Shown here: positions 57,497-64,000 of the stretch, piece by piece
Position numbering within the stretch: the first letter of the stretch is position 1
Layout of the letters: every line of letters starts with the position of its first letter
From: Georgenia faecalis
GTDB lineage: Bacteria > Actinomycetota > Actinomycetes > Actinomycetales > Actinomycetaceae
NCBI RefSeq assembly: GCF_003710105.1
Contig: NZ_CP033325.1
Location: forward strand, 1,302,001 to 1,366,000
DNA: 64,000 nt
Reading direction: 5' to 3'
Translations under genes and position numbers: made by a program
Notes under the pieces: model-generated
The model's input: only the letters and a program-made list of their open reading frames with translations
The model's database searches: none
What the model was told of the DNA's origin: nothing

Positions 57497-58459
57497 TCAG
57501 GCGGCCGCGGTCGCGGGGCGACGGGCGTCGTGGGCGTGGTCGGCGTCGGTGGCGACGGCGAGGAAGGCCTGCTCGAGGCTCGCGCTGCGGGCGTCGAGGT
57601 CGGCGAGGGCGGCACCCGTACGGGCCGCCTCGGTGAGCAGCGCGGTGAGCGTGGCCTGGAGGTCGGTCGAGGTGAGGGTCCACGTGTGCCGCTCCACGGA
57701 CGGTGCCGCGGCGAGGGCGGGCAGGGCCGACAGGTCGAGGCGGGCGACCCCGGCGCCGTCGGCGAAGGCGATGGTGGCGGTCTCGGCGGCGACGATCTCG
57801 GCGACGGTGCCCTCCCGGGCGACGCGGCCGGCGTGCATGATGGCGAGCCGGTCGGCGAGCGCCTCGGCCTCCTCGAGGTAGTGCGTCGTGAGCATGACGG
57901 TGACGCCGTCGTCGAGGAGACCGCGCACGAGCTCCCACGTGGTGCGGCGCGACTGCGGGTCGAGGCCGGTGGTGGGCTCGTCGAGGAAGAGGACCTCGGG
58001 CCGGCTCATGAGTGCCAGGGCGAGGTCGAGACGGCGCTGCTCGCCGCCGGAGAGGGAGGCGACCCGCACACCCCCGCGGTCCTCGAGGCCGACGGCGGCC
58101 AGGGCCTGCTCGACCGGGAGCGGGCGGGAGAGCGTGCCGTGCCACATGCGCGCCGTCTCGGCGGCGGTGAGCTCGGGCGGGAACCCGGCGTCCTGGAGCA
58201 TGATGCCCATCCGAGGGCGGACCCTGGTGCGCTCGCGGAGCGGGTCGTGGCCGAGGATCCGGACCTGCCCGGCGGTGGCCGGTGCGAGGCCCTCGAGGAC
58301 CTCGAGGGTGGAGGTCTTGCCGGCGCCGTTGGTGCCGAGCAGGGCGAAGAGCTCGCCCCGTCGGACGTGGAGGTCGACGCCGCGCACGGCCTCGAACGCG
58401 TCCTTCCCGGAGCCGTAGGTGCGGTGCAGTCCCTTTGCGGTGATCACTGAGGTGTCCAT
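57497..58459 (-). CDS. ABC exporter ATPase, DrrA-like
   Basis: The 320-residue ATPase has Walker A GTNGAGKTST, a Q-loop LQDAGFPPE, signature LSGGEQRRLD, Walker B VLFLDEPTTGLD and H-loop TTHYLEEAEALADR. Its C-terminal domain has ARSASLEQAFLAVATD, typical of DrrA-type subunits. ATG at 58459 with a GGGAGGG site. It forms an exporter with the next-door permease. It resembles, but is not a close copy of, the ATPase at 28.7 kb. Confidence 0.93.
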   Translation of the reverse strand: MDTSVITAKGLHRTYGSGKDAFEAVRGVDLHVRRGELFALLGTNGAGKTSTLEVLEGLAPATAGQVRILGHDPLRERTRVRPRMGIMLQDAGFPPELTAAETARMWHGTLSRPLPVEQALAAVGLEDRGGVRVASLSGGEQRRLDLALALMSRPEVLFLDEPTTGLDPQSRRTTWELVRGLLDDGVTVMLTTHYLEEAEALADRLAIMHAGRVAREGTVAEIVAAETATIAFADGAGVARLDLSALPALAAAPSVERHTWTLTSTDLQATLTALLTEAARTGAALADLDARSASLEQAFLAVATDADHAHDARRPATAAA

Positions 58460-58629
58460 GCCTCTACCCTCCCGCCGGTTCGGGCCGGTTCCTCGTGCCA
58501 GGCGTCACCGGTTTGCGTGACGCCCGCACCGCACGGGCATGACAGATGTCACGGGTCCGGCCGCCGTCCGGATGCGGGCCGGCGCGGCGGCGGGCACGGT
58601 GGTCCTCATCCGAGCGAACGGAGACGGCG

Positions 58630-59049
58630 ATGAGGACGACGACGGCGCTCGCGGCGGGGGGCCTCGCCCTCGCCGTGGTCCTGGCCTGGCGGTGGCGCGG
58701 CGCCGGGGACGACGAGGCCGCACCGGACGAGCGCTGGCTGGTCCTCACGGTGGACCGCCCGCCCGAGGAGGTGGCCGCGGAGCTCAGTGGCCTGCTCACC
58801 GACGAGGCGGTCGAGGTGGCGATCCGGCCCGCTCCGGGGGACCGCGGCAGTGAGCTGGCGGTCCGGGCGGTGGGCGGCACGCCGTCGCGTGACGACCTGC
58901 GCGCGGCGCTGCGGGAGGCCAAGCAGCTCATGGAGGTCGGCGAGGTGCTCCGGGTGGACCCACGGCCGGCGGGACGGCGGGCGGCGACGCCCATGGGCAA
59001 GGCGATGGACGTGGCGACCTCGTTCGCCGGGCGCAAGGGGGTGCTCTAG
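58630..59049 (+). CDS. Hypothetical protein with N-terminal membrane helix
   Basis: The 139-residue protein has one N-terminal membrane segment (TTALAAGGLALAVVLAWRW) and then a soluble domain with the strand pattern RWLVLTVDRPPEEVAAELSGLL and GSELAVRAVGGTPSRDDLRAALREAKQLMEVGEVLRVD, similar to short alpha-beta domains. No enzyme motif. It ends directly before the ATG of the zinc dehydrogenase (no gap), so they form one operon. The ATG at 58630 follows an AACGGAGA site. Confidence 0.7.
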   Translation: MRTTTALAAGGLALAVVLAWRWRGAGDDEAAPDERWLVLTVDRPPEEVAAELSGLLTDEAVEVAIRPAPGDRGSELAVRAVGGTPSRDDLRAALREAKQLMEVGEVLRVDPRPAGRRAATPMGKAMDVATSFAGRKGVL

Positions 59050-60219
59050 ATGAAGGCGCTGTGCTGGACGGGGGTCAACGAGACGTCCGTGGAGAGCGTG
59101 CCGGACCCCGAGATCCTCAACGCGCACGACGTCATCGTGCGGGTGCGGCTGTCCACGACGTGCGGCTCCGACCTCCACCTGCTCGGTGGGTACATCCCCG
59201 CCATGCGCGCCGGTGACGTGCTGGGCCACGAGTTCCTCGGCGACGTCGTCGAGGTGGGCTCCGCGGTGCGCAAGCACCGGGTGGGTGACCGGGTGGTCGT
59301 GAGCTCCTTCATCGCCTGCGGCCGGTGCGCCTACTGCCGGCGCGAGCTCTACTCGCTGTGCGACAACGGCAATCCCAACCCCGCCATCACCGAGACGCTC
59401 TGGGGCTTCGCGCCCGGGGGCTGCTACGGCTACTCCCACGCGATGGGCGGGTTCGCGGGCAGCCACGCGGAGTACATCCGGGTGCCCTACGCCGACGTCG
59501 GCGCGTTCGCGGTGCCGGACGGCATCAACGACACCACCGCCCTGTTCGCCTCCGACGCCGCCCCGACCGGGTGGACCGGGGCCGACCTGGTGGGCATCGA
59601 GCCGGGCGACGTCGTCGCCGTGTGGGGCGCGGGCGCCGTCGGGCAGATGGCCGCGCTCGCGGCGCGCACCCGGGGCGCGGAGCGCGTCATCGTCATCGAC
59701 CGGCTCCCGGAGCGGCTGGCGCAGGCGGAGCGGTACGTCGGTGCCGAGACGCTCGACTACTCCGCGGAGAACGTGCCGCAGGCGCTGCGCGAGCTCACCG
59801 GCGGGCGCGGGCCCGACGTGTGTCTCGAGGCGGTGGGGATGGAGGCGCACAGCGCCGGCCTCCAGCACGTCTACGACCAGGTGAAGCAGCAGCTGCGGAT
59901 CCAGACGGACCGCGGCGCGGCGGTCCGCGAGGCCATCCACTCCTGCCGCAAGGGCGGGCGGGTGTTCGTCCTCGGGGTGTACGTGGGCGTCCTCGACACC
60001 TTCCCGCTGGGCGCCGTGATGAACAAGGGCCTCACCGTGCGCGGTGCGCAGATGCACGGCCAGCGGTACATCCCCGAGATCCTCGCCCGGATGGAGCGTG
60101 GGGAGGTGCCCAGCGCGCACCTCGCCACGCACGTCATGCCGCTCGACGACGGCCCGAAGGGCTACCAGATGTTCAAGGCCAAGGAGGACGGCTGCGTGCG
60201 CGCGGTGTTCCGGCCCTGA
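59050..60219 (+). CDS. Zinc dehydrogenase, formaldehyde-dehydrogenase-like
   Basis: The 389-residue medium-chain enzyme resembles glutathione-independent formaldehyde dehydrogenases. Catalytic zinc residues are Cys38, His60 and Glu61, with structural cysteines 90, 93, 96 and 104. The Rossmann motif is GAGAVGQMAALAAR, and an insert of the FDH type (GFAPGGCYGYSHAMGGFAGSHAEYIRVP) is present. It would oxidise formaldehyde or other aldehydes/alcohols with bound NAD. A mycothiol link through mshC is possible but not shown. Confidence 0.88.
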   Translation: MKALCWTGVNETSVESVPDPEILNAHDVIVRVRLSTTCGSDLHLLGGYIPAMRAGDVLGHEFLGDVVEVGSAVRKHRVGDRVVVSSFIACGRCAYCRRELYSLCDNGNPNPAITETLWGFAPGGCYGYSHAMGGFAGSHAEYIRVPYADVGAFAVPDGINDTTALFASDAAPTGWTGADLVGIEPGDVVAVWGAGAVGQMAALAARTRGAERVIVIDRLPERLAQAERYVGAETLDYSAENVPQALRELTGGRGPDVCLEAVGMEAHSAGLQHVYDQVKQQLRIQTDRGAAVREAIHSCRKGGRVFVLGVYVGVLDTFPLGAVMNKGLTVRGAQMHGQRYIPEILARMERGEVPSAHLATHVMPLDDGPKGYQMFKAKEDGCVRAVFRP

Positions 60220-60220
60220 C

Positions 60221-60249
60221 GGGCCGCGGCCGCTGACTCCCCGCGGCCC
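60221..60249 (+). terminator. Hairpin after the zinc dehydrogenase
   Basis: GGGCCGCGG (60221-60229) and CCGCGGCCC (60241-60249) are perfect nine-base arms around an 11-base loop, immediately after the dehydrogenase stop. Confidence 0.55.
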
Positions 60250-60274
60250 CTGACTCCTCGCCGCCGCTGACGAC

Positions 60275-60292
60275 CCGCCGCTCGGGCGGCGG
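60275..60292 (-). terminator. Hairpin after the DUF421 gene
   Basis: CCGCCGC and GCGGCGG arms flank a four-base loop, six bases past the minus-strand stop at 60299. Confidence 0.55.
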
Positions 60293-60298
60293 TGAGCG

Positions 60299-60805
60299 CT
60301 ACGCCTCGGGGTCGGGCAGGGCGGAGGCCCGGCCGACCTTCTCCGCCGAGATGATGCTCAGCGACCCGTCGGTCTCGACGACGATCACTCCCACGTCGGA
60401 CAGGTCTCCGAAGCCCTTCGACCGCACGGCCTGCCGCAGCTCGTCCATGGTGATTCGCTGGTCACGCATCGCCTTGGGCAGGGGCTCGCCGCCGCGCAGG
60501 ATGATGGTCGGCTCGGCCCGCACCACCGTGAGGCTCCTGGGCCAGCGCGAGGACGTCCAGGTGACGAGGAACTGCAGGACGAGCAGCAGCGCGAGGGCTG
60601 CGAGGCCCTCGCTCCACGAGACGTCGGAGTTGAGCAGGACCGTCGCGAGGATCGAGCCCAGCGCCACGGTGACGACGAGGTCGAAGGCATTGAGCTGCGT
60701 GAGGGCTCGCTTCCCGGTGAGCCGCAGCAGCAGGACGAGCGAGACGTAGGCCGCGGCACCGACCGCCAGGACACGGCCGATGTCGGACCAGGAGTCGAAC
60801 CACAT
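60299..60805 (-). CDS. DUF421 (YetF-like) membrane protein
   Basis: The 168-residue protein has about three membrane helices (IGRVLAVGAAAYVSLVLLLRL, AFDLVVTVALGSILATVLL, GLAALALLLVLQFLVTW) and a cytoplasmic YetF/DUF421 domain with RAEPTIILRGGEPLPKAMRDQRITMDELRQAVRSKGFGDLSDVGVIVVETDGSLSII. In Bacillus YetF-type proteins assist spore or stress functions; here the role is unknown. The ATG at 60805 has a GGAAGGG site. Confidence 0.9.
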   Translation of the reverse strand: MWFDSWSDIGRVLAVGAAAYVSLVLLLRLTGKRALTQLNAFDLVVTVALGSILATVLLNSDVSWSEGLAALALLLVLQFLVTWTSSRWPRSLTVVRAEPTIILRGGEPLPKAMRDQRITMDELRQAVRSKGFGDLSDVGVIVVETDGSLSIISAEKVGRASALPDPEA

Positions 60806-61028
60806 GAGCGCCCTTCCGGGTCGGCGGATGGAGACGATGGGGTGCGGGGGCTCGCTCCCAGCGACCGTAGGGGCAGGGCCACCATGCCGCCACCGCGCCC
60901 TCGTGAGGCCCACCTCGGGTGCGCCGGGGCTACCTCGGGGACGAATTGGTTGGCGCCGAGGGTGCTCCTCGGGGGAAGGTGGGGGGCGTCGGAGAGCCCG
61001 GCCGTGCAGCAGACCAGTGAGGTGCACC

Positions 61029-61244
61029 ATGCCTGACACCACCCCTGACCCCACCCCCGACGCCCCGGCCGACCAGACCGAGCAGGTCGACGCCGTCGAG
61101 GACGCCAAGACGAAGATGCGCGCCGCGCTCGACCGCAAGCGTGCCAACGGCCACCTCACGGCCGAGGGCCGGGCCAACACCGGCCGCGTCCACGGCTCCG
61201 AGGTCGCCGGCAGCAAGCGCGTGTTCCGCCGCAAGTCCGGCTGA
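61029..61244 (+). CDS. DUF5302-family small protein
   Basis: The 71-residue protein is hydrophilic and disordered at the N terminus (Thr/Pro/Asp-rich) with a conserved helical core (EDAKTKMRAALDRKRANGH) and a basic tail ending in KRVFRRKSG. This matches DUF5302, an actinobacterial family of unknown function. The ATG at 61029 follows TGAGGTG. It is single, followed by a long hairpin. Confidence 0.85.
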   Translation: MPDTTPDPTPDAPADQTEQVDAVEDAKTKMRAALDRKRANGHLTAEGRANTGRVHGSEVAGSKRVFRRKSG

Positions 61245-61265
61245 GCCGCCCGACGGTGGACGCCC

Positions 61266-61313
61266 GACGCCCGCCCGTGCCTCCCGGTCCTGCCGGTGGC
61301 GCGGGCGGGCGTC
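61266..61313 (+). terminator. Long hairpin after the DUF5302 gene
   Basis: Sixteen-base arms at 61266-61281 and 61298-61313 pair with a single G-U. It starts 22 bases after the stop and has no T-tract. Confidence 0.75.
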
Positions 61314-61360
61314 CGTCGTCTGCCGTCCGGGGCATGCGGGGAGTGGACGGTCGCGGTCGA

Positions 61361-61378
61361 TAGTTGTACCGTCAACTA
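61361..61378. promoter_or_regulatory. Inverted repeat upstream of the VOC dioxygenase gene
   Basis: TAGTTG (61361-61366) and CAACTA (61373-61378) face each other six bases apart, 24 bases before the GTG at 61402. A MarR-type operator is plausible; no regulator gene is adjacent. Confidence 0.4.
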
Positions 61379-61401
61379 ATGACCGCCGCCCGGAGGACCC
61401 C

Positions 61402-62289
61402 GTGACCGTGCCCATCCCCGCCGCCCGCCACCGCGGATCGGCGGACGCGCTCGCCGCCGACACCGCGATGGGCGCCGTGACCCTGCTCGTCGGCGACCTC
61501 GACGGGCTCACCGCCTACTACCGCGACGCGCTCGGGCTCGACGTCCTCCTCGCCGTCGGCGCCGAGGTGACGCTGGGCCGGGGTGCCACGCCCCTGGTCG
61601 TCCTGCGCCACGACCCGTCGCTGCCGCGGGGGAGCCGGCGCAGCGCCGGGCTCTTCCACACGGCGATCCTCTACCCGGACCGTGCGGGCCTCGCCGCGGC
61701 GGTCGCCTCGGTCGCCCGCCGCGCCCCCGGGACCTTCGTCGGCAGCGCCGACCACCTCGTCTCCGAGGCCTTCTACTTCACCGACCCTGAGGGAAACGGC
61801 ATCGAGCTGTACGCCGACCGCCCGCGCCAGGCATGGGGCTGGGTCGGCGGTCAGGTCCGGATGGACACGCTCGCCCTCGAACCGCACCGCTTCCTCGCCG
61901 AGCACTACGCCCCCGAGCGGCCGGCGGGGGGCGCCGTCGTCGGGCACGTCCACCTCCAGGTGGGGGACACGGCCACGGCGCGTGCCTTCTACGTCGACGC
62001 GCTCGGGTTCGACGTGACCGCGCAGGTGCCCGGCGCACTGTTCGTCGCCGCGGGCGGGTACCACCACCACATGGCGATGAACACGTGGAACAGCTCCGGT
62101 GCCGGCCCTCGCGTGCCGGCCCTCGGCCTCGGTCGCGTCGATGTGGTCCTGCCCACCAGCGACGACGTCGCCGCCGTCGCCGCTCGCCTGCGCGACCACG
62201 GGATCCCTGTTCGCGACGACGGCGCGAGCCTCGAGGTGGACGACCCGTGGCGCAACCTCGTCCGGGTGACGACGACGGCGGCGGGTTAG
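61402..62289 (+). CDS. Two-domain VOC protein, catechol-2,3-dioxygenase-like (CatE)
   Basis: The 295-residue protein holds two VOC domains: the first starts [29 protein letters not shown], the second [32 protein letters not shown]. Metal ligands HTAILYPDR / [11 protein letters not shown] / GHVHLQV are present, as in B. subtilis CatE-like ring-cleavage dioxygenases. It would open catechol-type rings, though the substrate is not certain. The GTG at 61402 has a CGGAGGA site. It is followed by mshC after ten bases. Confidence 0.85.
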   Translation: MTVPIPAARHRGSADALAADTAMGAVTLLVGDLDGLTAYYRDALGLDVLLAVGAEVTLGRGATPLVVLRHDPSLPRGSRRSAGLFHTAILYPDRAGLAAAVASVARRAPGTFVGSADHLVSEAFYFTDPEGNGIELYADRPRQAWGWVGGQVRMDTLALEPHRFLAEHYAPERPAGGAVVGHVHLQVGDTATARAFYVDALGFDVTAQVPGALFVAAGGYHHHMAMNTWNSSGAGPRVPALGLGRVDVVLPTSDDVAAVAARLRDHGIPVRDDGASLEVDDPWRNLVRVTTTAAG

Positions 62290-62292
62290 GCT
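62287..62292 (+). promoter_or_regulatory. Putative -10 of mshC, leaderless
   Basis: TAGGCT, which overlaps the TAG stop of the preceding gene, is followed by seven bases and the GTG at 62300. No ribosome-binding site is visible. Confidence 0.4.
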
Positions 62293-62299
62293 CCGTTTC

Positions 62300-63565
62300 G
62301 TGCAGCCCTGGTCAGCCCCGCCCGTCCCGCAGCTTCCTGGAAGGGGCGGACCGGTCCGCCTCTACGACTCCGCCCGGGGCGGAGTCGTCACGGCCGGGGA
62401 CGAGGGGCCCGCGACGCTCTACGTCTGTGGGATCACCCCCTACGACGCCACCCACATCGGCCACGCGAGCACGTACATCGGGTTCGACCTGCTCGTGCGG
62501 GCCTGGCTGGACGCCGGGCGTGAGGTGCACTACGTCCAGAACGTCACCGACGTCGACGACCCGCTCCTCGAGCGCGCGACGGCGACCGGCATCGACTGGC
62601 GCGACCTCGCGCAGTCCCAGACCGAGCTCTTCTTCTCCGACATGGTCGCCCTGCGGGCGCTCGCGCCCGAGCACTACGTCGGCGCCGTCGAGTCCATCCC
62701 CCTCGTCGTCGACGCGGTCACCCGCATGCTCGACGAGGGCACGGCCTACCGGGTGCCACTGCCCGAGGGTGCCGGCGGCGAGGACCCCGGCCTCGGGGAC
62801 GTCTACGCCGACCTGTCGGCGGACCCGCGCTTCGGCAGCGCGTCCGGGCTCAGCGAGACGGAGATGGCCGGGCTCTTCGCCGAGCGCGGGGGAGACCCGG
62901 ACCGTCCCGGCAAGCGTCACCCGCTCGACCCCCTGCTGTGGCTGCGGAGCCGGCCCGGCGAGCCCACGTGGGACGGCGGGGCCCTGGGCAGCGGGCGCCC
63001 GGGGTGGCACATCGAGTGCGCCTGCATCGCCGGGACCTACCTCGGCGTTCCCGTCGAGGTGCAGGGCGGGGGGTCCGACCTCGCGTTCCCGCACCACGAG
63101 ATGAGCGAGTCCCACCTGCGCGTGCTCACCGGCCAGGACCAGCCCGTCCACGTCCACGCGCACGGCGGGATGGTCGCCTACCAGGGCGCGAAGATGAGCA
63201 AGTCGCTGGGCAACCTCGTCCTCGTCTCCCAGCTCGTCGCCGCTGGGGAGGACCCCATGGCGGTGCGGCTCGCCCTCATCGGTCACCACTACCGCGACGA
63301 CTGGGAGATCTCCTGGGTCCGGCTGCGGCAGGCCCAGGGGCGCCTGGCCCGCTGGCGGGCGGCGTTCGATGCCCCGGCTGGCCCGGCCGCCGAGCCGATG
63401 CTCGCCGCCGTGCGGGCGGCTCTGGCGAACGACCTCGACTCCTCCGCCGCGATCACCGCCGTCGACGCGTGGGTCGCGCGCGTCGAGTCCGGGACGGCCG
63501 AGCCCGTCGAGGGCGCCCCGGCGCTCGCGCGCCAGGTGGTCGACGCGCTGCTCGGGATCGTCTGA
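62300..63565 (+). CDS. mshC: Cysteine:glucosaminylinositol ligase MshC
   Basis: MshC (421 residues) joins cysteine to GlcN-Ins with ATP in mycothiol synthesis, the fourth-type reaction of the msh pathway. It is a cysteinyl-tRNA synthetase relative with THIGHA near residues 51-56, Cys43 as zinc ligand, the CysRS-like [11 protein letters not shown] and [10 protein letters not shown] zinc region, and KMSKS in [10 protein letters not shown] near residue 300. No tRNA-binding domain is present. The GTG at 62300 starts the frame. It confirms an actinobacterial, mycothiol-using host. Confidence 0.96.
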   Translation: MQPWSAPPVPQLPGRGGPVRLYDSARGGVVTAGDEGPATLYVCGITPYDATHIGHASTYIGFDLLVRAWLDAGREVHYVQNVTDVDDPLLERATATGIDWRDLAQSQTELFFSDMVALRALAPEHYVGAVESIPLVVDAVTRMLDEGTAYRVPLPEGAGGEDPGLGDVYADLSADPRFGSASGLSETEMAGLFAERGGDPDRPGKRHPLDPLLWLRSRPGEPTWDGGALGSGRPGWHIECACIAGTYLGVPVEVQGGGSDLAFPHHEMSESHLRVLTGQDQPVHVHAHGGMVAYQGAKMSKSLGNLVLVSQLVAAGEDPMAVRLALIGHHYRDDWEISWVRLRQAQGRLARWRAAFDAPAGPAAEPMLAAVRAALANDLDSSAAITAVDAWVARVESGTAEPVEGAPALARQVVDALLGIV

Positions 63566-63571
63566 GCGGCG

Positions 63572-64000
63572 TCAGCCCCGGGGCGAGGGCCCCGGGCCCC
63601 TGTCCCGGCGGCGGAGGTACCGCTCGAACTCGCGGGCGATCGCCTCACCGCTTGCCTCGGGCAGCTCGGCGGTGTCCTTCGCCTCCTCCAGCTGGCGGAC
63701 GTACTCGGCCACCTCCGGGTCCTGCTGCGCGAGGTCGTCGACGCCGGACTGCCAGGCCTGGGCCTCCTCGACGAGGTCGCCCATGGGCAGCGGCTCCCCG
63801 ACGAGCTCCTCGAGGGCGTTGAGGAGGGCGAGCGTCGCCTTGGGGGACGGCGGCTGTGCGACGTAGTGCGGCACGGCGGCCCAAAGGCTCATCGCGTGGA
63901 GGTCGCGCTCCTGGGCGAGGTGGGCGAGGACGCCGACGATGCCCGAGGGTCCCTCGTAGTCCGAGCCCTCGGCGCCGAGCAGCGCCTGGACGCGCGGGTC
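63572..64000 (-). CDS. PAC2-family protein, partial (5' end beyond window)
   Basis: The frame continues across the window edge: the conserved segment GPSGIVGVLAHLA is upstream of MSLWAAVPHYVAQPPSPKATLALLNALEEL, all in one open frame from 64000 to the stop at 63572. PAC2 proteins assist proteasome or cell-envelope functions in actinobacteria. The C terminus is a helical Asp/Glu-rich stretch and a basic tail (RRRDRGPGPSPRG). The start is outside the window. It is convergent with mshC, a common actinobacterial pair. Confidence 0.92.
   Translation of the reverse strand, partial: DPRVQALLGAEGSDYEGPSGIVGVLAHLAQERDLHAMSLWAAVPHYVAQPPSPKATLALLNALEELVGEPLPMGDLVEEAQAWQSGVDDLAQQDPEVAEYVRQLEEAKDTAELPEASGEAIAREFERYLRRRDRGPGPSPRG

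Overview
This is a GC-rich chromosomal window from an actinobacterium. The evidence is a mycothiol gene (mshC), short actinobacterial families (DUF3052, DUF5302, DUF6226, DUF6318, PAC2), a homodimeric AceE, cydABDC, and the gene order Nif3 / coiled-coil protein / RNase H-phosphatase seen at Rv2230c-Rv2228c of Mycobacterium tuberculosis. The small families point to Micrococcales, near Cellulomonadaceae or Bogoriellaceae; that placement is inference. About 65 protein genes, one tRNA (Val, TAC) and the RNase P RNA are present. No CRISPR array, insertion sequence, prophage or replication origin was seen.

Layout. 0-8.1 kb: a hypothetical protein, an MhuD-like heme-degrading enzyme, a zinc alcohol dehydrogenase, an MFS carrier, aceE, a DUF3052 gene overlapping an AhpE-type peroxiredoxin, and tRNA-Val. 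8.2-12.6 kb: a START-like protein, a membrane-anchored beta-propeller, and two tandem paralogous membrane proteins. 12.6-19 kb: cydABDC, cytochrome bd oxidase and its assembly transporter, coupled by ATGA overlaps. 19-25 kb: a MerR-HEAT regulator with a HEAT partner, small stress or VOC enzymes, and a MarR gene divergent from a flavoprotein oxidase. 25-30.5 kb: a TetR gene divergent from a four-gene ATGA-coupled run (ABC ATPase, ABC permease, SNF2 helicase, SWIM protein), with a clear TetR operator. 30.5-32.2 kb: an ECF41-type sigma factor and its oxidoreductase partner. 32.4-42.1 kb: OsmC, Nif3, coiled-coil protein, RNase H/phosphatase, a cNMP-binding protein next to a large adenylate cyclase-ATPase-TPR protein, an anti-sigma-type ATPase and a LigD polymerase domain.

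42.1-49.4 kb is the accessory part: extragenic palindromes and direct repeats, two DUF6318 lipoproteins sharing one upstream layout, a PKD-domain exported protein, an ArsR/SRPBCC pair whose two start codons lie inside one palindrome, and an orphan 629-residue protein with the LQRTAGNQA motif of contractile-injection-system-associated proteins. 49.4-64 kb: a LigC-type ligase, a START-like protein, yaaA, rnpB, pspC, a sigma factor with ogt, a two-component system next to an ABC exporter, a formaldehyde-dehydrogenase-like enzyme, a DUF421 membrane protein, a catechol-dioxygenase-like protein, mshC and a PAC2 gene cut by the window end.

A recurring feature is a TANNNT hexamer 6-7 bases before an ATG or GTG with no Shine-Dalgarno sequence. 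This suggests that roughly a dozen genes here are transcribed leaderless. Start choices below use that pattern where no ribosome-binding site is visible.
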